NCBI GenBank assembly: GCA_963713625.1
Contig: CAVQMN010000005.1
Coordinates: forward strand, 124,001-188,000
Length of the DNA stretch: 64,000 nt
Direction of reading: 5' to 3'
DNA from: Bog-756 sp963713625
GTDB lineage: Bacteria; Actinomycetota; Acidimicrobiia; Acidimicrobiales; RAAP-2
Positions 16,692 to 24,932 of the stretch are shown here, in pieces. A model generated the notes under the pieces. It did not search any database. It was not told where the DNA came from and was given only the letters and a program-made list of their open reading frames with translations. Both the position numbers and the translations under genes were made by a program. Position 1 is the stretch's first letter. Each line of letters begins with the position of its first letter.

Positions 16692-16873
16692 ATGCCAGCC
16701 TTCATCTCTGACAGCCCTTGGGTCCGCACGTTGATCAGCATCGGCGACCAGGCGATCGCCACCGAGGACAACGCAAACCTTCCCGCCTACAGGGAGACTA
16801 CGTCTTTCACCGTACGGGTGCCGACCTGGGCTTCGATGGATTGCATGCCCGAGGACCAAGAGCAGAACGCTAA
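16692..16873 (+). pseudogene. Frameshifted, truncated SnoaL-like (NTF2-fold) gene
   Basis: AAGGAGGAAGC precedes an ATG at 16692 that reads MPAFISDSPWVRTLISIGDQ and on to NLPAYR. The family-like continuation DYVFHRTGADLGFDGLHA is found one base back, from 16796 in another frame, and stops at TAA 16871-16873. Joining the frames gives the start of a SnoaL/NTF2-like protein (normally about 130-150 residues) cut after about 60. The single-base shift and the early stop mark it as a remnant. It follows the VOC gene by 16 bp. Confidence 0.6.
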
Positions 16874-17307
16874 TGGGTGGTCGGCAACAGGTCCGCGTCC
16901 CGCACGCGCCGAGCGAGCGACTCGAGCAACTTGCGTGTGACCGGCGGGGCCTTGTCCATCAGCTTCATCAGGTCGGCGCGGTTCAACTCCAGCACCTCGA
17001 GGTCGCTCGTGGCGGTCACCGTGGCCGAGCGCGGTTGGCCGTCGATGAGGGACAGCTCGCCGACCACGTCGCCCGGACCCAGGAGAGCCAGGAGTTTTCC
17101 GTTTCGGACCACCTCGGCCCTCCCGGTGACGATGATGAAGGCGAGCCCGCCGGCCGCGCCCTGGCGAGTCATCACGCTCCCTTTTGTGAGCTGGGCCGGC
17201 ACCGTCAGGGTGGCCACTTGCCCCAGCTGTCGTTTGTTGCAGGCCGCAAACAAGGAGAGCTGCCCGAGGAGCTCGATCTTGTGCGCACGCCCCACGGATC
17301 CGATCAT
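16870..17307 (-). CDS. Stand-alone cyclic-nucleotide-binding-domain protein
   Basis: A 145-residue protein that is essentially one CRP-type cNMP domain: ELLGQLSLFAACNKRQLGQV, GSVMTRQGAAGGLAFIIVTG, and the phosphate-binding cassette LGPGDVVGELSLIDGQPRSA (with GELSLI and PRSATV). There is no DNA-binding helix-turn-helix, and the end ESLARRVRDADLL resembles the dimerisation helix. I chose the ATG at 17307; the frame continues to 17367, but that part overlaps an ABC-ATPase remnant in another frame. It may act as a cAMP-sensing adaptor. Confidence 0.8.
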   Translation of the reverse strand: MIGSVGRAHKIELLGQLSLFAACNKRQLGQVATLTVPAQLTKGSVMTRQGAAGGLAFIIVTGRAEVVRNGKLLALLGPGDVVGELSLIDGQPRSATVTATSDLEVLELNRADLMKLMDKAPPVTRKLLESLARRVRDADLLPTTH

Positions 17308-17314
17308 GGCCAGA

Positions 17315-17470
17315 TTAGTGAGCAGCGGGAGCTGATGCGCCCGGTCCAGACGGTGCGACAAAGGCATCGATTTTCCCCGGATGCCCGCTGAAGGAACGGG
17401 CGTCCGTGGCCGCCACGTTGCCGAACTGCATTGAGAGCCCTCGGGCCTCGATCACATTGTCGAACTGCAT
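17315..17470 (-). pseudogene. N-terminal remnant of an ABC transporter ATPase
   Basis: From the ATG at 17470 the minus strand reads 51 residues, MQFDNVIEARGLSMQFGNV and then AATDARSFSGHPGKIDAFVAP, before TAA. This aligns by eye with the start of drug-export ABC ATPases (for example IEARGLSKRFG and then VSFSVHPGEIFAFLGP) and degenerates exactly at the Walker A loop, which reads APSGPGAS instead of GPNGAGKS. The first 13 codons are a tandem duplicate. The rest of the ATPase is absent, replaced by the cNMP-binding gene. Confidence 0.55.
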
Positions 17471-17492
17471 TGAGAGCCCTCGGGCCTCGATC
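17422..17492. repeat. 39-bp tandem duplication
   Basis: A 32-bp block beginning CGAACTGCATTGAGAGCCCT occurs at 17422 and again at 17461, a period of 39 bp. The period is a multiple of three, so it duplicates 13 codons (GLSMQF-type) of the ABC-ATPase remnant without breaking its frame. Confidence 0.85.
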
Positions 17493-17608
17493 TCTCTCGG
17501 CGCTCGCTTCTGTCGGTCTTGTGAGGGCAGTGATCCAGGGACGAACTCTGAGTTGTCCTGCTCCGCAACGTGGGAGCTCCGGAGGGATGTGCCTCGTGCT
17601 GATCAGCA

Positions 17609-18445
17609 TCAGGAAGCCTCGACTTGATCTGGCTTCAGGTCCTCGAGCATTCGGTCGAGCCGATTGCGCAGCTGAGTCTGCACGTGGCGACCCATGGCAT
17701 CTGCCAGCTCGGCATCCACCGCCTCCCTGGCGAGAGGACGCAGCCGACGCACGATCTCGGTGAGGCGCGGCAGATCTTCAGCAGGGATCTGATCCCCCAC
17801 GGGGTCGAAAACGTGCGTCGCCACCAGTTCCACGAAGCTCCGAGCAACGCGGTCCATGTCTTCGCGAAGGTGCTCACCGAGGGCGAGTACCGCCGTCAGC
17901 GGGATGCCGGCAGCCACGAGCTCCGCACCTGCGTGCAGTATCCGAGGCTTGCGCACCAGATAGGTATCCCCGTTTGCCTCGAAAACACCCTGTTCGAAGG
18001 CCAACTCGATCGTCTGTGCATCCGGCTCCCCCGCGCCGAAACCGAACAGCGAGGCCAGTTCCTCCACAGTCATGATCGTGGGCTCCTCGTCCGACCAGGG
18101 GGCCGCCAACGCCGCCTCCAGCCCGAGCAGGTCGGCAACGTTCTGGCCTGACTCCCAGGCACTCAGCAGTTCCCCGATGTTTGAGAGGGTGTAGCCCCGC
18201 TCGAGGAGCTGTCCCACGATCCGCAACCTTGCGACATGGGCGTCGGAATACAGGGCCACCCGCCCCTGGCGGCGGGAGGGAGGCAGGAGCCCGCGGTCCT
18301 GGTAGACGCGTACATTCCGTACCGTCGTGCCCGCCAGGCGAGCCAATTCGTCGACCCTGTATTCCCCCGTTGGCTGGTCATTGGGCTGGTCGTTGGGCTG
18401 GTCGTTGATATTCACATTGATCATTGTACCATTCTTGCTTGACAC
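17609..18445 (-). CDS. MerR-family transcriptional regulator
   Basis: A 278-residue regulator. After a short tail with DQPNDQPNDQP (a 12-bp repeat three times over), the MerR helix-turn-helix reads YRVDELARLAGTTVRNVRVY and QDRGLLPPSRRQGRVALYSD, followed by ARLRIVGQLLERGYTLSNI. The C-terminal 190 residues form a helical effector domain of unknown ligand. The N-terminus is uncertain: GTG 18445, ATG 18424, or GTG 18415, the last lying 7 nt after a TACAAT box as in leaderless transcripts. It diverges from the diiron oxygenase gene, its probable target. Confidence 0.85.
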   Translation of the reverse strand: MSSKNGTMINVNINDQPNDQPNDQPTGEYRVDELARLAGTTVRNVRVYQDRGLLPPSRRQGRVALYSDAHVARLRIVGQLLERGYTLSNIGELLSAWESGQNVADLLGLEAALAAPWSDEEPTIMTVEELASLFGFGAGEPDAQTIELAFEQGVFEANGDTYLVRKPRILHAGAELVAAGIPLTAVLALGEHLREDMDRVARSFVELVATHVFDPVGDQIPAEDLPRLTEIVRRLRPLAREAVDAELADAMGRHVQTQLRNRLDRMLEDLKPDQVEAS

Positions 18446-18467
18446 TTACATCGAGCGATGACATGAT
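18439..18467 (+). promoter_or_regulatory. Promoter of the diiron oxygenase gene
   Basis: TTGACA (18439-18444) and CATGAT (18462-18467) are separated by exactly 17 bp and face the AurF-like gene. The box overlaps the upstream end of the merR frame, where a MerR protein would be expected to bind. Confidence 0.5.
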
Positions 18468-18597
18468 GAATGGCGCACGTGCTGCCGATCGAGAATTCCG
18501 GCCGGGCGAGGCCTTGTTCGAGGCCACCGGCCTCCGCAGAGATCTCCGACCACGACGTTCGTAGACCTCGAAGTACCCGGAGCGAAAGAGGAGAACC

Positions 18598-19626
18598 ATG
18601 AGCACCCCCCTCGATAAGTCGACCACCAGGGATCTGCCCGCCGAAGACGTCGGTCCCGCGGGCGCCAACGATGTGTTCGCGGCCATGGTGGCGAGGCTGT
18701 CGCGGCAATCGGTGGACAAGCATTTCGACGCGTACCTTGACGTCGACTGGGAGGCACCCGAGATGGCAATCGACCCTGAGGACAATCGGTTCTCATTGTG
18801 GTCGTTCGACCCGCTGGCCGCGACCGACTGGTATCGCTCTCAGCCCCCTGAGGTCCGCTCGCGCGTGGGGTTGCACCGCATCGCCGCGGCGATGCGCACG
18901 GGATGGGAGTTCGAGAACGTTCTCCAGCGCGGCCTCCTCGAGTACGCCTTTTGGCTTCCCAACCATCGCCCGGAGTTCCGCTACGTCCACCATGAGATCA
19001 CCGAGGAATCGCAGCACACGCTGATGTTCCAAGAGGTGATCGACCGGAGTGGCCTCGACATCCGGGGCATGCCGTGGAGGATGAAGGTGGCTTCGCGCCC
19101 CATCGTGTGGCTGAGCCGTCTCTTTCCTCCGCTCTTCTTCCTCTTTGTCCTCGGGGGGGAGGACCCGGTGGACTACATCCAGCGGCGTCAGCTGCGGACC
19201 GGTCAGAACCACCCCGCCATCGAGCGCATCGTCAGGATCCACGTCACGGAGGAGGCGCGTCACATCTCCTTTGCTCGCCAGTACCTGAAGCGCACGGTTC
19301 CGCGCCTCGGTTTTCTGAAGAGGCGGGTGCTTGGGTTCGTCGCCCCACTCCTCTTCGGCACCATGAGCCGACTCATGTGTTTCCCGTCGGCCGACCTCGT
19401 GCGCACGTACGCCGTGCCTCGATCGCAGCTGCGCGAGCAACTGCGATCCGATGTGGGCCGCCAGGTTCTTCGCGATTCCGTGGCCAAACCGCGGAAGCTC
19501 TGTGCCGAACTCGGTCTGATCAATCCGATAGAGCGGCAAGTTTGGCGCCTTCTCGGAGTGTGGGACGACAACAACACGGCTTCCCCGAGCGCGGGCTCGC
19601 CCGACGACGCGGCTCCCTCGAGGTGA
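18598..19626 (+). CDS. AurF-like diiron oxygenase
   Basis: A 342-residue protein with an AGAGGAGA ribosome site. It carries the helical-bundle diiron ligands of the AurF/DUF3066 family: EFENVLQRGLLEYAF, then HHEITEESQH, and later HVTEEARHISFARQY, two ExxH-type pairs plus single glutamates. AurF oxidises the amino group of p-aminobenzoate to nitro; relatives act on other arylamines or as desaturases. The substrate here cannot be read from sequence. It stands alone behind a promoter and a divergent MerR regulator, which suggests induction by a small molecule. The C-terminal 20 residues are low complexity. Confidence 0.82.
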   Translation: MSTPLDKSTTRDLPAEDVGPAGANDVFAAMVARLSRQSVDKHFDAYLDVDWEAPEMAIDPEDNRFSLWSFDPLAATDWYRSQPPEVRSRVGLHRIAAAMRTGWEFENVLQRGLLEYAFWLPNHRPEFRYVHHEITEESQHTLMFQEVIDRSGLDIRGMPWRMKVASRPIVWLSRLFPPLFFLFVLGGEDPVDYIQRRQLRTGQNHPAIERIVRIHVTEEARHISFARQYLKRTVPRLGFLKRRVLGFVAPLLFGTMSRLMCFPSADLVRTYAVPRSQLREQLRSDVGRQVLRDSVAKPRKLCAELGLINPIERQVWRLLGVWDDNNTASPSAGSPDDAAPSR

Positions 19627-19630
19627 CCGT

Positions 19631-19671
19631 CCCGTCGTGCGGATCCGGCCGTTGGACGCCGCCACGACGGG
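19631..19671. terminator. Imperfect hairpin between convergent genes
   Basis: CCCGTCGTGCGG (19631-19642) can pair with CCGCCACGACGGG (19659-19671) with one bulge. It lies between the oxygenase stop and the stop of the convergent exported protein, where a bidirectional terminator is expected. No T-run follows. Confidence 0.4.
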
Positions 19672-19706
19672 CCGGCTCGCACCTTGGAGCCGATCAGGGT
19701 TGGAAG

Positions 19707-20600
19707 TCAGTGGATGTACTTGCGAACGAGCGCCGCCGGGGCCGTGTAGGACGAGCCGGACAAAATGGCGGTGTTCGACCCGGCCGGCGAGGGCAGGCTC
19801 TTGTCGAGATTGAGGACCGGATCCAAGATCCCGCCAGGCCCGCAGTTGGCGGTACCCGGGACGGCGAACGAGTTGTCGACGAGGGTCATTCCGGCCACCG
19901 TGATCAGCCCTTGAGGAGTGCTCGACGTCTTCCCGGTCGCCCCGCGGATCGGCGTGTTGGGCGCCGGCGGCTTTGTCGTGCCGGTGGTCAGGTTGAGCGT
20001 GATCGGGTCGGCGGAGGCAGCGATCGTGCAGTCAGGCCCGAGTAGCCCCGTCGGTGTGCTCACCAGCACATCGATCGGAAGGGTCAGGCCCGGGCCCTTG
20101 CCGCCGAGCAGGTTGCCCAGGTTGACCGTGGGGAGCCCGACGAGCTGGGGAGTGACAGTCACCGCCAGTTCCCCTCCACCCAAGGCGGAAATCCCGGTCA
20201 AGCCGCCGGGGAGAGGTATGGCGGGTGACTGAAGTGCAGACGTCCCGTTGGTGGGCAGCACGACAACGGGCTTTCCCGTCTTCGTGTAGCTGAGGCCGAG
20301 GGAGAGCGTCGTCGGGCTCGACGAGGTGACGGTGGTCGACCCGATCTCGAACTTCGTGCTGGTGGTCGATGAGAACAGGCACGTCGCCACCGCCTTGACC
20401 GTGACCGGGCAGTCGGCGAAATGGGCCAGGTCGGCCGGAACACTCGTCGATGTGGCCCTGGCCGACCCGGGTGTCAGGGTCACGAACAGGGCCAGTCCGA
20501 CCAACGACAGGGCCCCGACCAGCGACAATGCCCTGGCCGGCCCCGATCTCGTACCACCGCCCGATACCCACCGGTCATTTCTCTGCGTCCGCGACACCAT
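19707..20600 (-). CDS. Mce-locus exported protein A
   Basis: A 297-residue exported protein starting MVSRTQRNDRW behind AGGGGGA. A signal-type segment (ALSLVGALSLVGLALFVTL) ends near an Ala-x-Ala (SARATS). The mature part is Ser/Thr/Gly/Pro-rich with few charges, predicted beta-rich, with Cys pairs (DCPVTVKAVATC). Near the C-terminus it reads MTLVDNSFAVPGTANCGP, a pattern shared in altered form with exported proteins B and D of this locus. I do not recognise a named family. It is the last gene on the minus strand of the mce locus, about 160 bp after the Mas-type gene. Confidence 0.75.
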   Translation of the reverse strand: MVSRTQRNDRWVSGGGTRSGPARALSLVGALSLVGLALFVTLTPGSARATSTSVPADLAHFADCPVTVKAVATCLFSSTTSTKFEIGSTTVTSSSPTTLSLGLSYTKTGKPVVVLPTNGTSALQSPAIPLPGGLTGISALGGGELAVTVTPQLVGLPTVNLGNLLGGKGPGLTLPIDVLVSTPTGLLGPDCTIAASADPITLNLTTGTTKPPAPNTPIRGATGKTSSTPQGLITVAGMTLVDNSFAVPGTANCGPGGILDPVLNLDKSLPSPAGSNTAILSGSSYTAPAALVRKYIH

Positions 20601-20757
20601 GAATCCCCCTGTTCCCCACAATCGGTCGGTCGGCCCTCCGACCGACCCCCGGCGGCTCTACCCAGAGGAAGCTTGGGTCAAACATCGACGACGGGGATCC
20701 GGAGATGCGCCCTCGCTCATGAAGGGCCCCGTTCAGGTCATGAGGGCCCCGCTCAGC

Positions 20758-21714
20758 TCAGAGCAAGGTGACTTGATTGATCAGCCACCGTCCCCCCGAT
20801 CGCACCAGGGTGATCTGCACCTGGCTCCGATCGGTCGTCGGCTTCGCCTGGCTGGAGTTCTCGATCTTCTGGGTGAGGAAGACCAGGACCACGGCTTCGG
20901 ACGTGCTCGACGAGACGAGTCCCGCTGACACCACGCTGGCAGCCGCGGTTGCCTTGTACTGGGTCAGGGTCGACTTCAGGGCATCGCTCGACTCGGTGAA
21001 GCTCCGACGGAAGGAGGGCGTCGAGTTGGCGGCGACGGCGGCGAAGTCGCGTTGGAGGTTGCCGTAGTTGTAACTTGCCAGTTGGACGGCATATGTCCTG
21101 GCCGCGGCCAGCGCGCTCGTGCGGGAGCTGGCCTGGCTGTCCTGATTGCTCAGTGCCAGCAGGCTCAGGATCAACGCGACGACCAAGCCGGTGACGAGGA
21201 CGAGGACGCCTATGAGGACGGCCTTCGACCGCCGCCGTCGACGCGCCGACGATGGCGGGGATGTCCGTTCGTCCGACGTCCCGGACAGTTCCGGGTCACT
21301 GCCAACGACCGCACCGGTGGTGGAGACAAGGGCCTCTGTCGCCGGAGCAGCATCGTTCCCGAGACTCGTCGGTTGCCCCCGGTCTTCGTTCCCCTCGGCG
21401 ATCTGTTCGTCCTCACTGACCCGCTCTCCCGGTGTCCGGACTCCGGCGTCGGTAACGGTGGCAATCGATGGCGTCGCGGGTGGTGCCAGTGGATCCGGCC
21501 CCGCCTCTCCGGAGTCGGAAGGCGAGGGCAACCGATCCTTCACGCGGCCATTTTGCTTCGCCGATTTCCCCTTCGCCTTCTTGGCCGTCTTTCCCTTGGC
21601 CGATCCTTCCTTTGATCGGCCCTCTTTCAGGTCGTCGACATCGGCGCGCCGCGAGCTCGGGTCACCACCGAGCGTGTCGACGGTTCCGTCGATCGAACGG
21701 TCGTCGGGCTTCAT
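20758..21714 (-). CDS. Mce-associated membrane protein (Mas-type)
   Basis: A 318-residue single-pass membrane protein. Residues 1-160 are polar and disordered with a Lys/Ala-rich stretch (KGKTAKKAKGKSAKQ). A hydrophobic helix (AVLIGVLVLVTGLVVALIL) lies at about 165-185. The external domain has YAVQLASYNYGNLQRDFAAV, FRRSFTESSDALKSTLTQYK and a C-terminal VQITLVRSGGRWLINQVTLL, the usual layout of the Mas/Mam proteins in mce operons, thought to stabilise the transporter. Its ATG overlaps the stop of the Mkl ATPase (ATGA 21711-21714), so the two are coupled. Confidence 0.85.
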   Translation of the reverse strand: MKPDDRSIDGTVDTLGGDPSSRRADVDDLKEGRSKEGSAKGKTAKKAKGKSAKQNGRVKDRLPSPSDSGEAGPDPLAPPATPSIATVTDAGVRTPGERVSEDEQIAEGNEDRGQPTSLGNDAAPATEALVSTTGAVVGSDPELSGTSDERTSPPSSARRRRRSKAVLIGVLVLVTGLVVALILSLLALSNQDSQASSRTSALAAARTYAVQLASYNYGNLQRDFAAVAANSTPSFRRSFTESSDALKSTLTQYKATAAASVVSAGLVSSSTSEAVVLVFLTQKIENSSQAKPTTDRSQVQITLVRSGGRWLINQVTLL

Positions 21715-22742
21715 AGCGCGCGCCCCGGGTTGACGGCCTGGAAGTCGGTGTCGGCCGTGTCCGAACTTTCGGAAGTTCCATCGATCGCAGCAGAACGGCG
21801 AGGAGCGATTGTGGCCAGTCGCGACATCAAGGGAGGATCCTCGATTGCGTCGGGCGGTGGAGTGTCGGGCGGGGATCCGTCCGACTCATCCTCACCCTCC
21901 ACGGCATCGGACATCTCGTCCATGCTGATCGGGCCTTCGGGCCTGCCGGCAAGGAACTGTTCTATCACGGGGACCTTTGACGTCATCATCTCCTCTTTCG
22001 ATGCGAATCCGACCAACTTTGAGCGGAAGAGCAGACCGAGGTGGTGAGCGGTTCTCTTCACCGATTCGATGTTGTGACTGATGATGAAGAAGGTCGCTCC
22101 CGTCTCGTCGTGCACACTGTTGATGAGACCATCCAGGTAGGCCACTCTCACCGGGTCGAGGCCGGAGTCCGGCTCGTCGAAGAAGAGGATCTTGGGGTCG
22201 AGGACCAGGGCCCGGGCCAGGCCAGCGCGCTTGCGCATACCTCCAGAGACCTCGCCCGGAAGTTTGTGGAGGTGGTTGACGAGACCGACGAGCTCGGACT
22301 TGTGGAGGACAGTGTTCCGGATCTCCTTGTCGGTCTTGTTCGTATGCTCGATGAGGGGGAAGGCGATGTTATCGAAGAGGTTCATCGATCCGAAGAGCGC
22401 ACCGTCCTGGAAAAGCACTCCGATCTTCCTGCGGATGCGCAGGACCTCCTTCTCACGGACGCCCACAATGGGTTCGCCGTCGATGTAGACCTGGCCGGTC
22501 TCGGGCCGCAGGAGCCCGATGATCACCTTCAAGAGCACGGACTTTCCGGTTCCCGAAGGGCCGAGGATGGCCGAGGTCTCGCCTCGGGGTACATCGAAGG
22601 TGATGTCCTCGAGGACCACGTGGCCTCCGAACCGCTTCGACACCCCCTGGATCGAAATGACGGCATCGCCCACCGGGACGGTTTCCACGGCCGCCACCGG
22701 TTCCGACGCCTTCTCCTTGAGGCTCACCCCCTTTTTGGACAA
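21711..22742 (-). CDS. mkl: Mkl/MlaF-type ATPase of the Mce transporter
   Basis: A 343-residue ABC ATPase. I chose a TTG start at 22742 because AAAGGAGG lies at the right distance and the upstream frame runs into exported protein B. Walker A is GPSGTGKS (61-68), the signature is VSGGMRKRAGLARAL, and Walker B is ILFFDEPDSGLDP, the variants typical of Mce/Mla systems. About 80 extra C-terminal residues after the ABC domain are acidic and Pro-rich. It should power substrate import through the YrbE permeases. In mycobacteria the Mkl/MceG gene is unlinked; here it sits inside the mce locus. Confidence 0.92.
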   Translation of the reverse strand: MSKKGVSLKEKASEPVAAVETVPVGDAVISIQGVSKRFGGHVVLEDITFDVPRGETSAILGPSGTGKSVLLKVIIGLLRPETGQVYIDGEPIVGVREKEVLRIRRKIGVLFQDGALFGSMNLFDNIAFPLIEHTNKTDKEIRNTVLHKSELVGLVNHLHKLPGEVSGGMRKRAGLARALVLDPKILFFDEPDSGLDPVRVAYLDGLINSVHDETGATFFIISHNIESVKRTAHHLGLLFRSKLVGFASKEEMMTSKVPVIEQFLAGRPEGPISMDEMSDAVEGEDESDGSPPDTPPPDAIEDPPLMSRLATIAPRRSAAIDGTSESSDTADTDFQAVNPGRAL

Positions 22743-22797
22743 CTTGTTCTTCCTCCTTTCGTTTTCAAGGTTACCGAGAACCTCTGTCTCGCGGGCC

Positions 22798-24084
22798 TCA
22801 GAAGCTGAAGCCCGCAGGGGGCCCGATCGGCAGGCGCAGGGTGACCACCGTCGTGTCCGCGGTGAACTGAGACCACCCCGGCTGTGCCGCGATCGGGTTG
22901 GTACCGCCGTCCAGGTAGTAGAGCCCGACGTCCTGGTCGCTGAATTTCGCATCCCATCCGCCGGCGTAGGTATTGAGGCTGGCGGCGAGGAACGGTGAGC
23001 ACGGGCTGCCATTGGCGCTGGGGAAGAAGGCGGGAATGGCCAGGTCGTTGCTGGCCACCGTGCTCGCCGAGCTGGCCAGGGGCCCGGTTAACGGCTCCGG
23101 GGGGATTTGGAGAGATCTTCGGTCCGGGTTGGGGGTCGCCGGTGGTTGCGGCGCCGTGGCCGGCAGGGGGGTCCGCTGCGTCGAGAGCGTGACGGTGGCG
23201 GGGGCGGTCTTACAGGTGAACGTGCTCGTCGAGGGTGGTGGCGGGACCTCGCTGACCGTTGTCACCGCGGCCGTCGACACCGAGAGGTCGAGAGAGCCGT
23301 CCGGCTCCACCCCGGTGACGGTGAGGGTGGTCGTCCCGGAGGCGGCGAGGCTCAGCACGTACGGAAAGCATTCGAACGTCGGTGTCGAGTAGTTACTGCA
23401 GGCGACACCTTCAGGGTGATAGCTGCCTATCGCCGGTGGTGGTGCGTAGCTGGCCGGTGATGGGCCGTACTGAGCCTTGATCTGGATGCACTCGCCGGCT
23501 GGCCAGTCCGCCGACAGGCAGCTGGCGCCTCCCTGGTTGTCGCAGAATACGACGTCCTGCGGCGGGATCTCGGCCGTCAGGCTCGGGAGCTGAAGCAATC
23601 CCGTCACCCATCCGGTGATGTCGTAGATCTTCGACTGCCACGGGTAGAGGTGGAGCGTCTCCTTGCCCGCCTTCCAGACCGGATGGTTGGCGGTCCACTC
23701 GTCGTAGCCGGCCAGCACTTGGCCATTGGTGATGGCGGCCAGAAATGGGACGCCGTAGGCATTGCCGGGTGGGTAGGTGGATGCCGGAATCGTTGGCGGG
23801 GAGCAGGTCGGCATGCCCGGAACGTCGGTCGAGGCGGTCAGCCGACCTCCGGTGGTCTCCACCCGCCTGAGGTCGGCCAGCACCGCGTTGACGCGGAGCC
23901 GCTCGGCCGATCGGGATGAGGTGGATGAGGTGGATGAGGTGGATCGGGTGTGCGCCGGCCCGACCCGACGCGCCGGTGCCGCGTGCGTTCCGGACGGAGT
24001 CAGAGCGACCGTCGCCAACGTCACGACCATGGCCGTCGCCACCAGGGCGAAGGCGGTCAACCGCAGCCATCCCCTTCTCTTCAT
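22798..24084 (-). CDS. Mce-locus exported protein B
   Basis: A 428-residue exported protein starting MKRRGWLRLTAFALVATAMV, a signal peptide ending near GTHAAPA, followed by a Ser/Thr-rich TRSTSSTSSTSSRSAER segment. The mature protein has many Cys (for example MPTCSPPTIP, CSNYSTPTFECFPY) and a YPWQSKIYDITGWVTGLLQL block. A C-terminal stretch STVASNDLAIPAFFPSANG resembles exported protein D (ATLTSNDLIAPDVQPSTTC) and more weakly A. No named family is recognised. It lies directly upstream of the Mkl gene (55 bp) and after the hairpin at 24131-24167, so it may open a second transcription unit. Confidence 0.72.
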   Translation of the reverse strand: MKRRGWLRLTAFALVATAMVVTLATVALTPSGTHAAPARRVGPAHTRSTSSTSSTSSRSAERLRVNAVLADLRRVETTGGRLTASTDVPGMPTCSPPTIPASTYPPGNAYGVPFLAAITNGQVLAGYDEWTANHPVWKAGKETLHLYPWQSKIYDITGWVTGLLQLPSLTAEIPPQDVVFCDNQGGASCLSADWPAGECIQIKAQYGPSPASYAPPPAIGSYHPEGVACSNYSTPTFECFPYVLSLAASGTTTLTVTGVEPDGSLDLSVSTAAVTTVSEVPPPPSTSTFTCKTAPATVTLSTQRTPLPATAPQPPATPNPDRRSLQIPPEPLTGPLASSASTVASNDLAIPAFFPSANGSPCSPFLAASLNTYAGGWDAKFSDQDVGLYYLDGGTNPIAAQPGWSQFTADTTVVTLRLPIGPPAGFSF

Positions 24085-24130
24085 AGGACTCGCTTCATCG
24101 GGACTTTTGGCCTGGGCTTTCAACCCACCG

Positions 24131-24167
24131 CACGGATGGGCGATGCACGTGGCATCGCCCATCCGTG
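24131..24167. terminator. Perfect 16-bp hairpin in the mce locus
   Basis: CACGGATGGGCGATGC (24131-24146), loop ACGTG, then the exact complement (24152-24167). It lies between exported proteins C and B on the minus strand. There is no T-run, as is common for actinobacterial terminators. It probably separates the mce structural genes from the mkl/mas group, or lowers read-through. Confidence 0.75.
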
Positions 24168-24226
24168 ATGGAGTTATTCACGCGTCGCCAGGGCATCGGC
24201 TGAGCTGGGCGACGTCTGGCGCCGGA

Positions 24227-24799
24227 TTACCACGGAGGGGCCCCGGGAGCCGGGCTCAGAATCTCGGTCGCCGTGGCCGTGGCCGTGGTGCTGGTGCACC
24301 CGGTCCCCTTGGTCGGGATCTTGGCGTTGGTGACGGTATCGGTGTTCTTGCCGTTGTACTTGCCCGTCACTTTCACCGCTGCGGTCGGCGCGACCGTGAT
24401 CGTGCATCCGGACAGGATCGTCGACTTGAAGGTAGCCCCGTCCTTCGGGATGTTGAGGGTCAGCGTCGTCTTTGCGATGGTGGCCGTCCAGGCCCCGGCG
24501 GTCTTGATGGTGTCCGTCCCACCCGAGTTGTCTTTACATCCACTGATGGTCGGGGGAGCCGATAGCGGCATGGTGTCGGACGCTTTGCTCGCGACCTTGC
24601 CCTTGACCGTGAAGGTAGTGCAGCTGACGGTGATCGGGACCGAGTCGATGTCACCCTTGAAGGTCACCTTTGTTTTGGACTGTAGGTTCCCGGTGACCGC
24701 AGTTCCCGCCTTCAAGGATGCGAAGGCAGCGGTGCTGAGGCCGAGGACAAGCATCATCGTCGCGACGACGGCGACAATTACCTTGGTCAGTTTTGACAT
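24227..24799 (-). CDS. Mce-locus exported protein C (small)
   Basis: A 190-residue exported protein starting MSKLTKVIVAVVATMMLVLG behind GAGAAGGA, with a signal peptide ending STAAFAS. The mature part is Thr/Lys-rich with spaced cysteines (ITVSCTTFTVKG, TISGCKDNSGG, ILSGCTITVAP, GTGCTSTT) and predicted beta strands. It resembles small secreted actinobacterial proteins of unknown function; I do not recognise it. It lies between exported protein D and the hairpin. It differs from A, B and D in its higher Lys content and lacks their clear SNDL-type motif. Confidence 0.72.
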   Translation of the reverse strand: MSKLTKVIVAVVATMMLVLGLSTAAFASLKAGTAVTGNLQSKTKVTFKGDIDSVPITVSCTTFTVKGKVASKASDTMPLSAPPTISGCKDNSGGTDTIKTAGAWTATIAKTTLTLNIPKDGATFKSTILSGCTITVAPTAAVKVTGKYNGKNTDTVTNAKIPTKGTGCTSTTATATATEILSPAPGAPPW

Positions 24800-24932
24800 G
24801 GTTGGGTTTCCTTCTCTCGGGTCTTTTCCTGGTCTTTTCATGAGTCGTGACATGGCGGTGTGAACCTCCTTTGTTGGTTTCTATTGGCAGGGCGGCGTTT
24901 TGGCTCCGTTCAGGTGGCCGTGAATGTATGGA

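Noticed and set aside
18467..18570. Short plus-strand ORF before the diiron oxygenase gene (starts MMNGARAADRE)
   Set aside because: It has no ribosome site and no clear similarity; it overlaps the expected leader of the oxygenase transcript.
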